Shown: in pieces, positions 7,835-15,388 of the stretch
Position numbering within the stretch: position 1 is the stretch's first letter
How the letters are laid out: the number at the start of each line of letters is the position of its first letter
Source: an uncultured Selenomonadales bacterium
Lineage (GTDB): Bacteria > Bacillota > Negativicutes > Acidaminococcales > Acidaminococcaceae
Assembly: GCA_900316935.1 (NCBI GenBank)
Contig: ONEW01000024.1
Coordinates: forward strand, 1-35,524
Length of the DNA stretch: 35,524 nucleotides
Direction of reading: 5' to 3'
The notes under the pieces: model-generated
Told to the model about the DNA's origin: nothing
The model's database searches: none
The model's input: the letters and a program-made list of their open reading frames with translations, nothing else
Made by a program: the position numbers and the translations under genes

Positions 7835-8083
7835 TCAAAAGAGCGTCAGCTGGTCGTCATTGACGGGAAGCATGACATCATCTTCCTTTTGTTTGCGGTT
7901 CTTGCCGGTCACCCACCCCCCGCATTGGGGACAGACCATCCGGGATTCCGGAAGTGCCCAGGCCAGATGGGTGCCGCATTTGGGGCAGATGAACTCGACC
8001 TGCATGCCCGGCCGGATCTCCCGTTCGAGAGCCGTTCCCTTTTTCGCTTTCCGGCGGGTCTTTTCCCGTTCCGCTGCGGCCAT
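7835..8083 (-). CDS. Small zinc-ribbon protein
   Basis: An 82-residue protein with a basic N-terminus (EREKTRRKAKKG) and a single zinc ribbon of two CxxC knuckles, CPKC and CPQC, around residues 33-54. It ends in an acidic/hydrophobic tail (LPVNDDQLTLF). A GGGAGGGG ribosome-binding site lies 5-6 bases before the ATG and an extended -10 promoter is seen at 8123-8131. The function is unknown; a nucleic-acid or protein-binding role is typical of isolated ribbons. The terminal QLTLF resembles the QLxLF beta-clamp-binding motif of DNA replication and repair proteins, which makes a link to the sliding clamp worth testing. That link is inference. Confidence 0.7.
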   Translation of the reverse strand: MAAAEREKTRRKAKKGTALEREIRPGMQVEFICPKCGTHLAWALPESRMVCPQCGGWVTGKNRKQKEDDVMLPVNDDQLTLF

Positions 8084-8122
8084 GGTTTCCCCTCCCCTCG
8101 CGTTGTGTGTAAACCACTTGTA

Positions 8123-8131
8123 ATTATAGCA
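8123..8131 (-). promoter_or_regulatory. Extended -10 promoter of the zinc-ribbon gene
   Basis: The minus strand reads TGCTATAAT, an extended -10 element, about 40 bases upstream of the ATG. No good -35 box is visible. Confidence 0.55.
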
Positions 8132-8242
8132 TAAAATCCGTCCCGGAGGCAGTCCATTCCGCCGGATTTATGGTATGATAAAGAAAACGGCAGGAATGGC
8201 AGCGGCAGCCGCCTGCCCCGTTCAGGAAGGAAGGTGCACGCT

Positions 8243-8578
8243 ATGCTGGATCTGCACGAAGAATTCGTCAAACTGGGCTTTGAAGAAGACGAGGACGACG
8301 ACAAGGTCGTCCAGTACGCCATGGATTTCCCGGCGGGTGTCTTTGTCACCGTATCCGATGACAATGGCAAGACGCCGGAACGGGCCAAACAGAACCTGGT
8401 CATCGCCTGCTACGATGCCGAAGGACGGTACCTGTGGGGCAGTGAATGCAGGACCTTTATGGAATTGCAGAAGCTGTGTAATGGGAAGCGGGCCGGTTCC
8501 CCGGAACTGCTCGCCGCGCTAAAGGACGCCTCCAAGACCCTCAAGGACGGCGAATGGGCGACCCCGTCCCATCCGTGA
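8243..8578 (+). CDS. Small acidic protein of unknown function
   Basis: A 111-residue protein from the ATG at 8243, which has GGAAGGAAGG 8 bases upstream; a GTG at 8234 in the same frame lies too close to that site. It begins MLDLHEEFVKLGFEEDEDDDK and carries a strongly acidic patch, then a beta-like segment (AGVFVTVSDDNGKTPE, NLVIACYDAEGRYLWGSE) and a C-terminal helical region. There is no signal peptide, membrane segment or recognised motif. It stands alone on the plus strand between divergent minus genes, with a likely promoter (TATGAT near 8172) upstream and a shared terminator downstream. I do not recognise the family. Confidence 0.7.
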   Translation: MLDLHEEFVKLGFEEDEDDDKVVQYAMDFPAGVFVTVSDDNGKTPERAKQNLVIACYDAEGRYLWGSECRTFMELQKLCNGKRAGSPELLAALKDASKTLKDGEWATPSHP

Positions 8579-8610
8579 CCGGGAACCATCCCTGAAAACA
8601 ACACGAAACA

Positions 8611-8656
8611 AAAGGGCTCCGGCCAGCCGCCACAAATGACGTTGCCGGAGCCCTTT
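8611..8656. terminator. Bidirectional terminator between convergent genes
   Basis: AAAGGGCTCCGGC (8611-8623) pairs with GCCGGAGCCCTTT (8644-8656) across a 20-base loop. A-rich and T-rich flanks let it serve both the acidic-protein gene and the convergent HAD phosphatase gene. Confidence 0.8.
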
Positions 8657-8668
8657 CTGCGTGCCGGG

Positions 8669-9460
8669 TCAGGATTTCCTGTTCCCCAGCAGCAGGGACC
8701 CGATTTCCTGCGGGCAGGATACGGTGCACGGGGCGTGGCAGCCTTCCAGGAAGGCGCGCTCCCGGAACCCCCAGTCGACGCTGATGCAGGCCAGCCCGCT
8801 ATTGGCGGCGGTCTGCAGGTCCACCTCGGAGTCGCCGATATAGACAGTGTCTTCTGCGGCCACGCCCAGCATTTCCAGGGCATGGAGCACCATGTCCGGC
8901 GCCGGCTTGCGCCGCCTGTCGGGCCGATTGCCCAGTGCACAGGCAAAGCAGTCCGGGAAGAGGGAACGCACCAGCTTCTGCACTTCGGCATCCCCCTTGT
9001 TGGACACGACGGCCGTGCGGATGCCGGCGGCGCGCAGCTGCTGCAGCAGTTCCGGAATGCCTTCGTACGGAGCCGTCCTGCTATTGCAATGGGCGTTATA
9101 ATAGGGGCTGTAGAGCTGCCGGACCGCTTCGGCTTCCGCCAGGTCCGGTCCGGTCAGCGTAAAGGACGGATGGGGCGTCCCGATTGAGGCAAGCTCCGCC
9201 GCCGTGGAGCCCTTTTCCGCCGCCAGGGCCCGTTGCATGGCCACTGCAGCTCCGCTGCCGAAGAAAGCGGCCACGTCGCGCTCCGTAAAATCGTGGCGAT
9301 GCCCCCGTTCGGCCAGGACATGGTTCAGGGACTCCGTCAGGTCGCCCAGGGTGTTCAAAATCGTGCCGTCCATGTCGAAGACGGCTGCCAGATACCGTTT
9401 TCCCGGTTCCGGGCCAAAAAGCCGCCGGGGCTGTTTCTTCTGTTCCACGGCACGCCTCAC
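8669..9460 (-). CDS. HAD-family phosphatase, phosphoglycolate phosphatase-like
   Basis: A 263-residue HAD hydrolase of the Gph/PGP subgroup. Motif I is FDMDGTILNT (nucleophile Asp29, Asp31), followed by an alpha-helical cap (~45-120), motif II around VVSNKG, a motif III lysine in RRRKPAPDM, and motif IV YIGDSEVD. The substrate may be 2-phosphoglycolate or another small phosphate ester; the fold does not tell. The start is GTG at 9458-9460, which overlaps the stop of the upstream SIMPL-protein gene in a GTGA junction, so translation is probably coupled. No separate Shine-Dalgarno is evident. A second in-frame GTG four codons on is possible. The first ~20 residues before the HAD core are extra compared with typical members. 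Confidence 0.9.
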   Translation of the reverse strand: MRRAVEQKKQPRRLFGPEPGKRYLAAVFDMDGTILNTLGDLTESLNHVLAERGHRHDFTERDVAAFFGSGAAVAMQRALAAEKGSTAAELASIGTPHPSFTLTGPDLAEAEAVRQLYSPYYNAHCNSRTAPYEGIPELLQQLRAAGIRTAVVSNKGDAEVQKLVRSLFPDCFACALGNRPDRRRKPAPDMVLHALEMLGVAAEDTVYIGDSEVDLQTAANSGLACISVDWGFRERAFLEGCHAPCTVSCPQEIGSLLLGNRKS

Positions 9461-10179
9461 TGCAGGGCGAAGACGAGGCTGACGCGGGCGGAAACGGTCA
9501 TGACGCCGGCATTGAGCTGCGTCGCCGTCTCCCCCACGGCATCGTTCTGGGCCTTGGCAGCCATCAGCATGGACCGTTCCAGACGGACCGGCACGGCCGT
9601 CGTGTCCATGGTGGCGTTCATCAGGGTACCCAGCGTGCGGCCGCCGGCGCGGGCGACGACGGAAGCGCGGGCCCGTGCGTTCGACACGGCTTCGTCGAGC
9701 AGCTTGTTTTCATATAGGTTGCGGTTGTTCAGGCCGAATTCCACACGGTCGATGTTCAGGCCGGCCCCGATACCCTTGTCCAACACAGCGCCCAGCTTGT
9801 CCAGGTTCTTCACCTTGATCTTGTATTCCGTCGAGGCCAGGTACCCGTCCGCCTTCTGGCGGCTGGAATTGCGTTCGTAAATGTACTGCGGTTCCAGGCT
9901 GTAGCGGATGGTCTGCACGTCTTCCCCGGGAATCATCTGCAGGTGCATTTCCCGGACCAGGGCCTGAATCTTCTTCGCCAGGCCTTCCCGGGCTTCCGCT
10001 GCAGTCGGCGCCTTCTGCTCCAGTGTGCCGCAGAGGGTCGCCATATCCGGCGCCACTTCCTCTTCCGCACGGCCCGTGACGGAGATGCTGTCCCGCTGTC
10101 CGGCCGCAAAGGCCGGGGCGCACAGAAGGGCCAGGAAGGCCGCCATGGTCATGATCATTGCCAGTAACTTCTTTTTCAT
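9457..10179 (-). CDS. Exported SIMPL-domain (DUF541) protein
   Basis: A 240-residue protein with a Sec signal peptide (MKKKLLAMIMTMAAFLALLCAPAFA, cut before AG). The mature part is a SIMPL domain: ISVTGRAEEEVAPDMATL at the start, a central ..GYLASTEYKIKVKNLDKLG.., LDEAVSNARARASVVARAGG, and a final VSARVSLVFALQ strand. The family is periplasmic or outer-surface in Gram-negative-type envelopes and forms oligomeric rings; its biochemical role is poorly known and has been linked to stress tolerance. The presence of an exported SIMPL protein fits a diderm Firmicute. AGGAG precedes the ATG. It is the first gene of a two-gene unit with the HAD phosphatase. Confidence 0.9.
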   Translation of the reverse strand: MKKKLLAMIMTMAAFLALLCAPAFAAGQRDSISVTGRAEEEVAPDMATLCGTLEQKAPTAAEAREGLAKKIQALVREMHLQMIPGEDVQTIRYSLEPQYIYERNSSRQKADGYLASTEYKIKVKNLDKLGAVLDKGIGAGLNIDRVEFGLNNRNLYENKLLDEAVSNARARASVVARAGGRTLGTLMNATMDTTAVPVRLERSMLMAAKAQNDAVGETATQLNAGVMTVSARVSLVFALQ

Positions 10180-10293
10180 TGGATTCGCTCCTTTCTTTTA
10201 CCGCCGGGCAGATGGGACATCGTGCCCGCCGGAACGACCCGTGCGGGTCGCCGCCATATGTCCTGTCCCTATTGTACCCTGTATTTTCCCTCG

Positions 10294-10317
10294 TTGCATT
10301 AAATATTGCATTAAATA
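10294..10317. repeat. Perfect 12-bp tandem repeat in a divergent promoter region
   Basis: TTGCATTAAATA occurs twice without a gap (10294-10305 and 10306-10317). It lies between the divergent SIMPL-protein and uracil permease genes. The second copy contains the -35 box of the permease promoter. Confidence 0.85.
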
Positions 10318-10334
10318 AGGAAAAGTTTTACAAT
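10306..10334 (+). promoter_or_regulatory. Candidate promoter of the uracil permease gene
   Basis: TTGCAT (10306-10311) and TACAAT (10329-10334) are 17 bases apart. The leader to the ATG is about 55 bases with GGAGG before the start. No PyrR-type attenuator hairpin or riboswitch was seen in it. Confidence 0.65.
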
Positions 10335-10394
10335 TAATTCAAATACGCAGCCAAAAACAGGCAACCAATTCATCTGCCGCTACGGAGGTTTCCT

Positions 10395-11642
10395 ATGTCA
10401 CGTCGAGTCATCCAAGTCGAAGAACGCGTACCGATTTCCTTATCCATCCCCTTGGGACTGCAGCACTTGTTCGCCATGTTCGGCGCCACGGTACTCGTCC
10501 CGTTCCTGTTCCACCTGAACCCGAACACGTGCCTCTTCATGAACGGTGTCGGCACGCTGCTGTACATCGTCCTGACCAAAGGCAGGATTCCTTCCTATCT
10601 GGGTTCGAGCTTCGCCTTCATCTCCCCGGTACTGCTGATCATTTCGACGCAGCCCTACACGGACGCCCAGTCGGGCTTCATCGTCTTCGGCCTCCTGTTC
10701 ATCTTCTTCGCGTTCCTGGTCAGGATGATGGGCACCAAATGGATCGATATGATCTTCCCGCCGGCGGCCATGGGTTCGATCATTGCCGTCATCGGCCTGG
10801 AACTGGCGCCCACGGCGGCCTCCATGGCAGGACTGACGGGCGACCACATCGTGCTCAACAACGTCATCGTATCGCTCTTCACGCTGGCCATCACGGTCAT
10901 CGGCTCCGTTGCCTTCCGCGGCTTTTTCGCCATCATCCCGATTCTCTGCGGCGTCGTCTGCGGCTACCTGCTGGCCTTCTTCCTGGGCATGGTCGACCTG
11001 GCGCCCGTCCTGGCGGCTCCCTGGCTTTCCCTGCCCCATTTCTCGGCCCCGACCTGGAACTGGAATGCCATCGCCATCATTGCGCCGGCGTCCCTTGTCG
11101 TGCTGACGGAACACATCGGCCACCTCATGGTGACGGGCAACATCGTCGGCCGTGACCTGCTGAAGGATCCCGGCCTGCACCGCTCCCTGTTCGCCGATGG
11201 CTGCTCCAACATCCTGTCAGGCCTCTTCGGTGCCACGCCGAACACCACTTACGGAGAAAACATCGGCGTCATGGCCATCACCAAGGTCTACAGCGTCTGG
11301 GTCATCGGGACGGCGGCCGTCTTCGCCATCCTGCTGTCCTTCGTCGGCAAACTGAGCGAGCTGATTCACGGCATCCCGTCCCCCGTCATGGGCGGCGTCT
11401 GCCTGCTCCTGTTCGGCGTCATCGCCGCGTCGGGCCTGCGGCTGCTGGTGGAGCAGAAGGTCGACTACAGCAAACCCCGCAACCTGACCATGACCGGCGT
11501 CGTCATGATCGTCGGCCTTTCCGGCGCCAAACTGACCTTCGGCACCATCACCGTCCAGGGCATGGTCCTGGCCACACTCGTAGCCATCGTCCTGTCCCTG
11601 CTCTTCCATCTCTTCGATTATCTGCATCTCATAAACGAATAA
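10395..11642 (+). CDS. uraA: Uracil permease, NCS2 family (UraA/PyrP)
   Basis: A 415-residue membrane transporter with about 14 hydrophobic segments. It imports uracil, probably with protons. Family markers are GLQHLFAMFGATVLVP near the N-terminus, VVLTEHIGH (substrate Glu, about residue 238) and the NCS2 signature GATPNTTYGENIGVMAIT with a second key Glu at about residue 287. The length fits UraA (about 430) rather than the longer xanthine permeases. CGGAGG lies 6 bases before the ATG. The gene stands first in a likely two-gene unit with an AEC carrier, separated by a hairpin without a T-run. Confidence 0.93.
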   Translation: MSRRVIQVEERVPISLSIPLGLQHLFAMFGATVLVPFLFHLNPNTCLFMNGVGTLLYIVLTKGRIPSYLGSSFAFISPVLLIISTQPYTDAQSGFIVFGLLFIFFAFLVRMMGTKWIDMIFPPAAMGSIIAVIGLELAPTAASMAGLTGDHIVLNNVIVSLFTLAITVIGSVAFRGFFAIIPILCGVVCGYLLAFFLGMVDLAPVLAAPWLSLPHFSAPTWNWNAIAIIAPASLVVLTEHIGHLMVTGNIVGRDLLKDPGLHRSLFADGCSNILSGLFGATPNTTYGENIGVMAITKVYSVWVIGTAAVFAILLSFVGKLSELIHGIPSPVMGGVCLLLFGVIAASGLRLLVEQKVDYSKPRNLTMTGVVMIVGLSGAKLTFGTITVQGMVLATLVAIVLSLLFHLFDYLHLINE

Positions 11643-11654
11643 TATAGCCCGGCC

Positions 11655-11684
11655 GCGGTGCCGCTGCGTGGTTTACGGCACCGC
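11655..11684 (+). other. Intercistronic hairpin between uraA and the AEC carrier gene
   Basis: GCGGTGCCG (11655-11663) and CGGCACCGC (11676-11684) form a perfect 9-bp stem with a 12-base loop. No T-run follows, so it may protect or process mRNA or partly reduce read-through rather than terminate. Confidence 0.55.
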
Positions 11685-11713
11685 GCCGGACCTTGAGGAA
11701 AGGAATCCCATCC

Positions 11714-12673
11714 ATGGAGTGGACCCGTCTCCTGCTGGTCTTTGTCGACATCGTACTGCCCCTCTTCACGGGCTACATGCTCAAGGCCCGCCATATTTTT
11801 TCCCATAAGGCGTGCTCGAACCTGATCCGGTTCAACGTCATCTTCATGTGCACCCTGGTCAATTTCGTGTCCTTCTGGGGCCTGAAATTGTCGGCCGCGC
11901 TGCTGTGGCTGCCTGTGGCATCGGTCCTGCTGACCCTGGTGCCGGGCTTCATCGGGGCGCGGTTCTTCTCCCATGCCTTTACGGATGACCTGGACCGCGG
12001 CGCCTACGTCATTTCGTCCATGCTGGCGAACATCGGCACCATCAGCGGCCTGAGCGCCTTCATCCTGTACGGCGAAACGGGGTTCGCCTACGTGCAGCTC
12101 GTGGCGGCGCCGCAGAACTGCCTCATGGTGGCCGCTGCCTTCCCCATGGCCCGCTACTACGCAGCCAGACACGACGCACAGCTGGCCGGCACGCGGATGC
12201 ATCTGGGCATCCGGGAAATGTTTTTCACGGTCAACCAGATCGCCCTCCTCGGCATGTTCGCCGGCGTGGCGCTGCAGGCGGCCGACGTGCCCCGTCCGGA
12301 AATCCTGGGCACGTTCTTCCACTACCTGGTCCATATCCTGGCCTGGGTATCGCTCCTGCCTGTCGGCTACCTGATTGATTTCCGCAATGCCGGCCGCTAC
12401 TATGGCCGTGTGAAGAACATGCTGCTGCAGCGCTATATCCTGATTCCCGTCATCTTCTACTTCCCCTTCCGGGCGCTGTTCCATGACCCGGTCCTGTTCG
12501 GCTCGGCCATGCTCGTCACCTTTTCGCCGGCCGCCATCAACTCGGTCATTACGGCGGAACTGTACAAACTCAACGTGGATCTGACCATTTCGGGCTTTTT
12601 GCTGACGACGGCCGTGTACATCGTCCTCGTCTTCCCGCTCCTGTTCCTCTGCGTAAATCTGGCCGGCCGGTAA
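11714..12673 (+). CDS. AEC-family (auxin efflux carrier type) membrane transporter
   Basis: A 319-residue integral membrane protein of the AEC family with about ten transmembrane helices. It has the N-terminal PLFTGYMLKAR element, an internal ..NIGTISGLSAFILYGETG.. segment and a C-terminal half starting near FTVNQIALLGMFAGVAL, consistent with the family's inverted-repeat fold. Bacterial members carry dicarboxylates such as malate or malonate, or other organic anions; the substrate here is unknown. I chose the ATG at 11714, which follows GAGGAAAGGA; the frame is open back to a TTG at 11693 without support. It lies 71 bp after uraA. A strong terminator follows. Confidence 0.85.
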   Translation: MEWTRLLLVFVDIVLPLFTGYMLKARHIFSHKACSNLIRFNVIFMCTLVNFVSFWGLKLSAALLWLPVASVLLTLVPGFIGARFFSHAFTDDLDRGAYVISSMLANIGTISGLSAFILYGETGFAYVQLVAAPQNCLMVAAAFPMARYYAARHDAQLAGTRMHLGIREMFFTVNQIALLGMFAGVALQAADVPRPEILGTFFHYLVHILAWVSLLPVGYLIDFRNAGRYYGRVKNMLLQRYILIPVIFYFPFRALFHDPVLFGSAMLVTFSPAAINSVITAELYKLNVDLTISGFLLTTAVYIVLVFPLLFLCVNLAGR

Positions 12674-12712
12674 GGTAACACACCTCTGTTAAGAAGCCGT
12701 CCACACAAACAC

Positions 12713-12784
12713 ATCCCTGCAAACCCTTTCCGGCATACCGGCACGGCGTTCCGGAATACCGGAATTGTCTGCAGGGATTTTTTT
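12713..12784 (+). terminator. Terminator of the uraA-AEC unit
   Basis: ATCCCTGCA (12713-12721) pairs with TGCAGGGAT (12770-12778), followed by a T-run (12778-12784). The long loop itself contains nested CCGG-type repeats. Confidence 0.8.
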
Positions 12785-12788
12785 ATGC

Positions 12789-12821
12789 GAAAAATCCCGC
12801 AGCCGTTCCCGGCTGCGGGAT
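12789..12821 (-). terminator. Terminator of sepF
   Basis: A perfect 12-bp stem (ATCCCGCAGCCG / CGGCTGCGGGAT, 12794-12821) with a 4-base loop is followed on the minus strand by TTTTTC. Confidence 0.9.
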
Positions 12822-12842
12822 GTCATGGCGCTATTGGTTTAT

Positions 12843-13196
12843 TCAGCGGTTCCACAGGGAGGTCTTGCGTTTCTGCCGTTCCACTTCCACCGTTTCCGGC
12901 GTGTAGAGCACGAGGTTTTCGCGCACCTTGGAAACGTAGGCCCTCACAACATAGGAAACACCGTTCATGTAGTCGAAGATACGGGATTTGGTTTCCTGAT
13001 CGACGCTCCGGAAGGAGATCATGACGGCCTTGCCCTGCATGAGTTCATCCGCATAGCCTGCCGCATCCTTGAAGGTATGGGGGACGCGTACCAGGAAATC
13101 CAGCTGCTGCGGTCTTACAACGTACGGGCCGTTGTACTCCTCATCAGAATCGGAAGGGAAAGAGATGAACTTTCTTGCCGTATTTTTAAGATCCAT
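12843..13196 (-). CDS. sepF: Cell division protein SepF
   Basis: A 117-residue protein matching the C-terminal SepF domain: VVRPQQLDFLVRVPHTFKDAAGYADELMQGKAVMISFRSVDQETKSRIFDYMNGVSYVV region (residues ~26-85), then ..YVSKVRENLVLYTPETVEV. SepF binds FtsZ and helps tether and bundle FtsZ filaments at the septum. It is short (typical 130-200) because the N-terminal region before the domain is only ~25 residues; the membrane-targeting amphipathic helix usual at the N-terminus is reduced to MDLKNTARKFISF. The gene stands alone with its own terminator, away from the ylm/divIVA cluster common in Bacilli. GGAGGC lies 8 bases before the ATG. Confidence 0.85.
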   Translation of the reverse strand: MDLKNTARKFISFPSDSDEEYNGPYVVRPQQLDFLVRVPHTFKDAAGYADELMQGKAVMISFRSVDQETKSRIFDYMNGVSYVVRAYVSKVRENLVLYTPETVEVERQKRKTSLWNR

Positions 13197-13374
13197 GCTG
13201 CTGCGCCTCCATCGTTACCTTGCTCATGGCCCTGCGGGCCTGCGAATCATCTTGTTACTCTACATTTTAAAGTTTTTTTACAAATTTTGCAAGTCCTAAA
13301 ACAACGTTTTTCCGCTATTTTACGCACTGCTCCGGGTCTTCACCGGCTTTTTGCCGGATTTCAGGCGCCTTGTT

Positions 13375-15219
13375 TCAGTCTTTCTGGCTGGAATTGCTCG
13401 CCGCAGCCTTGGCACGGCCGCGCATACGGCCGCGTTCGACACGGTCCAGGATGCGCTTGCGCATACGGATGCTCTTGGGCGTGACTTCGACGAGTTCATC
13501 GTCATTGATATGCTCCAGAGCCTGTTCCAGCGAGAAGAATACGGGCGGCACCAGGCGGATGGCTTCGTCGGAACCGGCGGCACGCATGTTGGATACGTGC
13601 TTCTTTTTGCAGGGATTGACGTCCATGTCGTCTTCGCGGGCGTTTTCGCCGATGATCTGGCCTTCGTATACCTTTTCCCCGGGCACGATGTACATGGTGC
13701 CGCGTTCCTGGCAGTTGCCGATGCCGTAAGCCGTCGTCTCGCCGGCTTCAAAGGCGACCAGGGAGCCGCGCGTACGGCCCGGGATGGGTCCCTTGTAGTA
13801 GTCATATCCGGCGTACACATGGTTCATGACGCCGTTGCCCTTGGTATCGGTCATAAACTGGTTGCGGAAACCGATCAGGCCGCGGGCGGGAATCTTGAAT
13901 TCCAGCCGCATGTAGCCGGACATCTCGTGCATGTTGACCATTTCCGCCTTGCGGGTGCCCAGGTCCTCCATGACGACGCCCATGAAATCGGCCGGGACGT
14001 CAATCGTCAGAGCTTCCATCGGCTCCATGGTGTGGCCGTCCTTGTCCTTGTGCAGGATGACCTTCGGCTTGCCGACCTGCAGTTCGTAACCTTCGCGGCG
14101 CATGGTTTCGATAAGGATGGACAGATGCAGTTCGCCGCGGCCCTTGACGATGAACGTGTCCGTGTTGTCCGTTTCATCGACCTTCAGGGCGACGTTGGTC
14201 TCGATTTCCTTCATAAGGCGGTCGCGCAGATGGCGGCTCGTGACGAATTCGCCTTCCCGGCCGGCAAAGGGACTTGCGTTGACAGAGAACTCCATGGACA
14301 GGGTCGGTTCGTCAATCTTGATGCCCTGCAGGGCTTCCGGGTGTTCCTGGTCCGCGATGGTATCGCCGATTTCCACGTCAGGCAGGCCCATCAGGGCGGC
14401 GATGTCACCAGCCTGCACTTCCGGAACCTCGACGCGCTTCAGGCCCTGGTAGGTGTACAGACGGCCGATGCGTTCGTTTCCAATCTTGCCGTCGTGCATC
14501 AGGGCGACGGGCATATTGTTGCGGATCGTGCCGCGTACGACACGGCCGATGACGATACGGCCGACGTAGGAATCGTAATCCAGGGTGTTGGCCAGCATCT
14601 GCATCGGTGCGTCCGCATCGACGTCCGGTGCGGGGATGGTGTCCAGGATGACCTTGAACAGCGGTTCCAGGGTATCGCTCTCATCATCCATGGAGAGCTT
14701 GGCATAGCCGCTGCGGGCGGAAGCATAGACCACAGGGAATTCCAACTGGTCATCGTCGGCACCCAGTTCGATGAACAGGTCCAGCACTTCGTCGACGACT
14801 TCGATGGCGCGCTGGTCCGGACGGTCGATCTTGTTGATGACGACGATCGGTTTCAGATGCTGTTCCAGGGCCTTGCGCAGCACATACTTGGTCTGCGGCA
14901 TGGGGCCTTCATACGCGTCGACCAGCAGCAGGACGCCGTCGACCATGGTCAGGACGCGTTCCACTTCGCCGCCGAAATCGGCATGGCCCGGAGTATCCAG
15001 GATGTTGATCTTGGTGCCGTTGTGCATGACCGACGTATTTTTAGACAAGATGGTGATGCCGCGTTCACGTTCCAGGTCATTGGAGTCCATGACGCGTTCC
15101 GCCACTTTCTCATTGGCGCGGAAAACGTGGCTCTGTTTCAACATTGCATCGACCAGGGTCGTTTTGCCGTGGTCGACATGGGCAATGATGGCAATGTTGC
15201 GGATGTCGTTTCTGATCAT
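13375..15219 (-). CDS. typA: Ribosome-associated GTPase TypA/BipA
   Basis: A 614-residue translational GTPase. The G domain has G1 AHVDHGKTT (~13-21), the switch region [13 protein letters not shown]3 [16 protein letters not shown] and G4 [12 protein letters not shown]-like domains III and V follow, then the BipA-specific C-terminal domain (..[27 protein letters not shown].. and ..[19 protein letters not shown]..). BipA binds 70S ribosomes and 50S precursors and helps late 50S assembly and growth under stress or cold. Length and all motifs are normal. The ATG follows GGGAG at a good distance. The preceding TRAP operon is separated by a strong terminator. Confidence 0.97.
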   Translation of the reverse strand: MIRNDIRNIAIIAHVDHGKTTLVDAMLKQSHVFRANEKVAERVMDSNDLERERGITILSKNTSVMHNGTKINILDTPGHADFGGEVERVLTMVDGVLLLVDAYEGPMPQTKYVLRKALEQHLKPIVVINKIDRPDQRAIEVVDEVLDLFIELGADDDQLEFPVVYASARSGYAKLSMDDESDTLEPLFKVILDTIPAPDVDADAPMQMLANTLDYDSYVGRIVIGRVVRGTIRNNMPVALMHDGKIGNERIGRLYTYQGLKRVEVPEVQAGDIAALMGLPDVEIGDTIADQEHPEALQGIKIDEPTLSMEFSVNASPFAGREGEFVTSRHLRDRLMKEIETNVALKVDETDNTDTFIVKGRGELHLSILIETMRREGYELQVGKPKVILHKDKDGHTMEPMEALTIDVPADFMGVVMEDLGTRKAEMVNMHEMSGYMRLEFKIPARGLIGFRNQFMTDTKGNGVMNHVYAGYDYYKGPIPGRTRGSLVAFEAGETTAYGIGNCQERGTMYIVPGEKVYEGQIIGENAREDDMDVNPCKKKHVSNMRAAGSDEAIRLVPPVFFSLEQALEHINDDELVEVTPKSIRMRKRILDRVERGRMRGRAKAAASNSSQKD

Positions 15220-15294
15220 TTCTTAACTCCCTCTCTTACCCAAATGAATAAAATGAAATAAGGCACTGCAATGTGCGGATTGTCAGTGGAAAAG

Positions 15295-15324
15295 AACAGA
15301 GGATGCCAGTCCGCATCCTCTGTT
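15295..15324 (-). terminator. Terminator of the TRAP transporter operon
   Basis: A perfect 12-bp stem (AACAGAGGATGC / GCATCCTCTGTT) with a 6-base loop, followed on the minus strand by CTTTTCC. It lies about 65 bases after the dctM stop. Confidence 0.85.
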
Positions 15325-15388
15325 TAGACTTAAACATTATATTCTTTTTACATTATATTGTCAATAAAATCAGTTGCTGGGTCCGTCC

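Noticed and set aside
10335..10394. PyrR-type attenuator before uraA
   Set aside because: The ~60-base leader is too short and has no terminator/antiterminator pair.
11618..12484. Minus-strand frame opposite the AEC carrier
   Set aside because: Hydrophilic Gln/Glu/His/Asp-rich antisense product of a hydrophobic membrane protein gene; no start signal.
13351..15261. Open frame of 636 codons on the plus strand opposite typA
   Set aside because: Mirror of the typA frame with no domain of its own and no ribosome-binding site.
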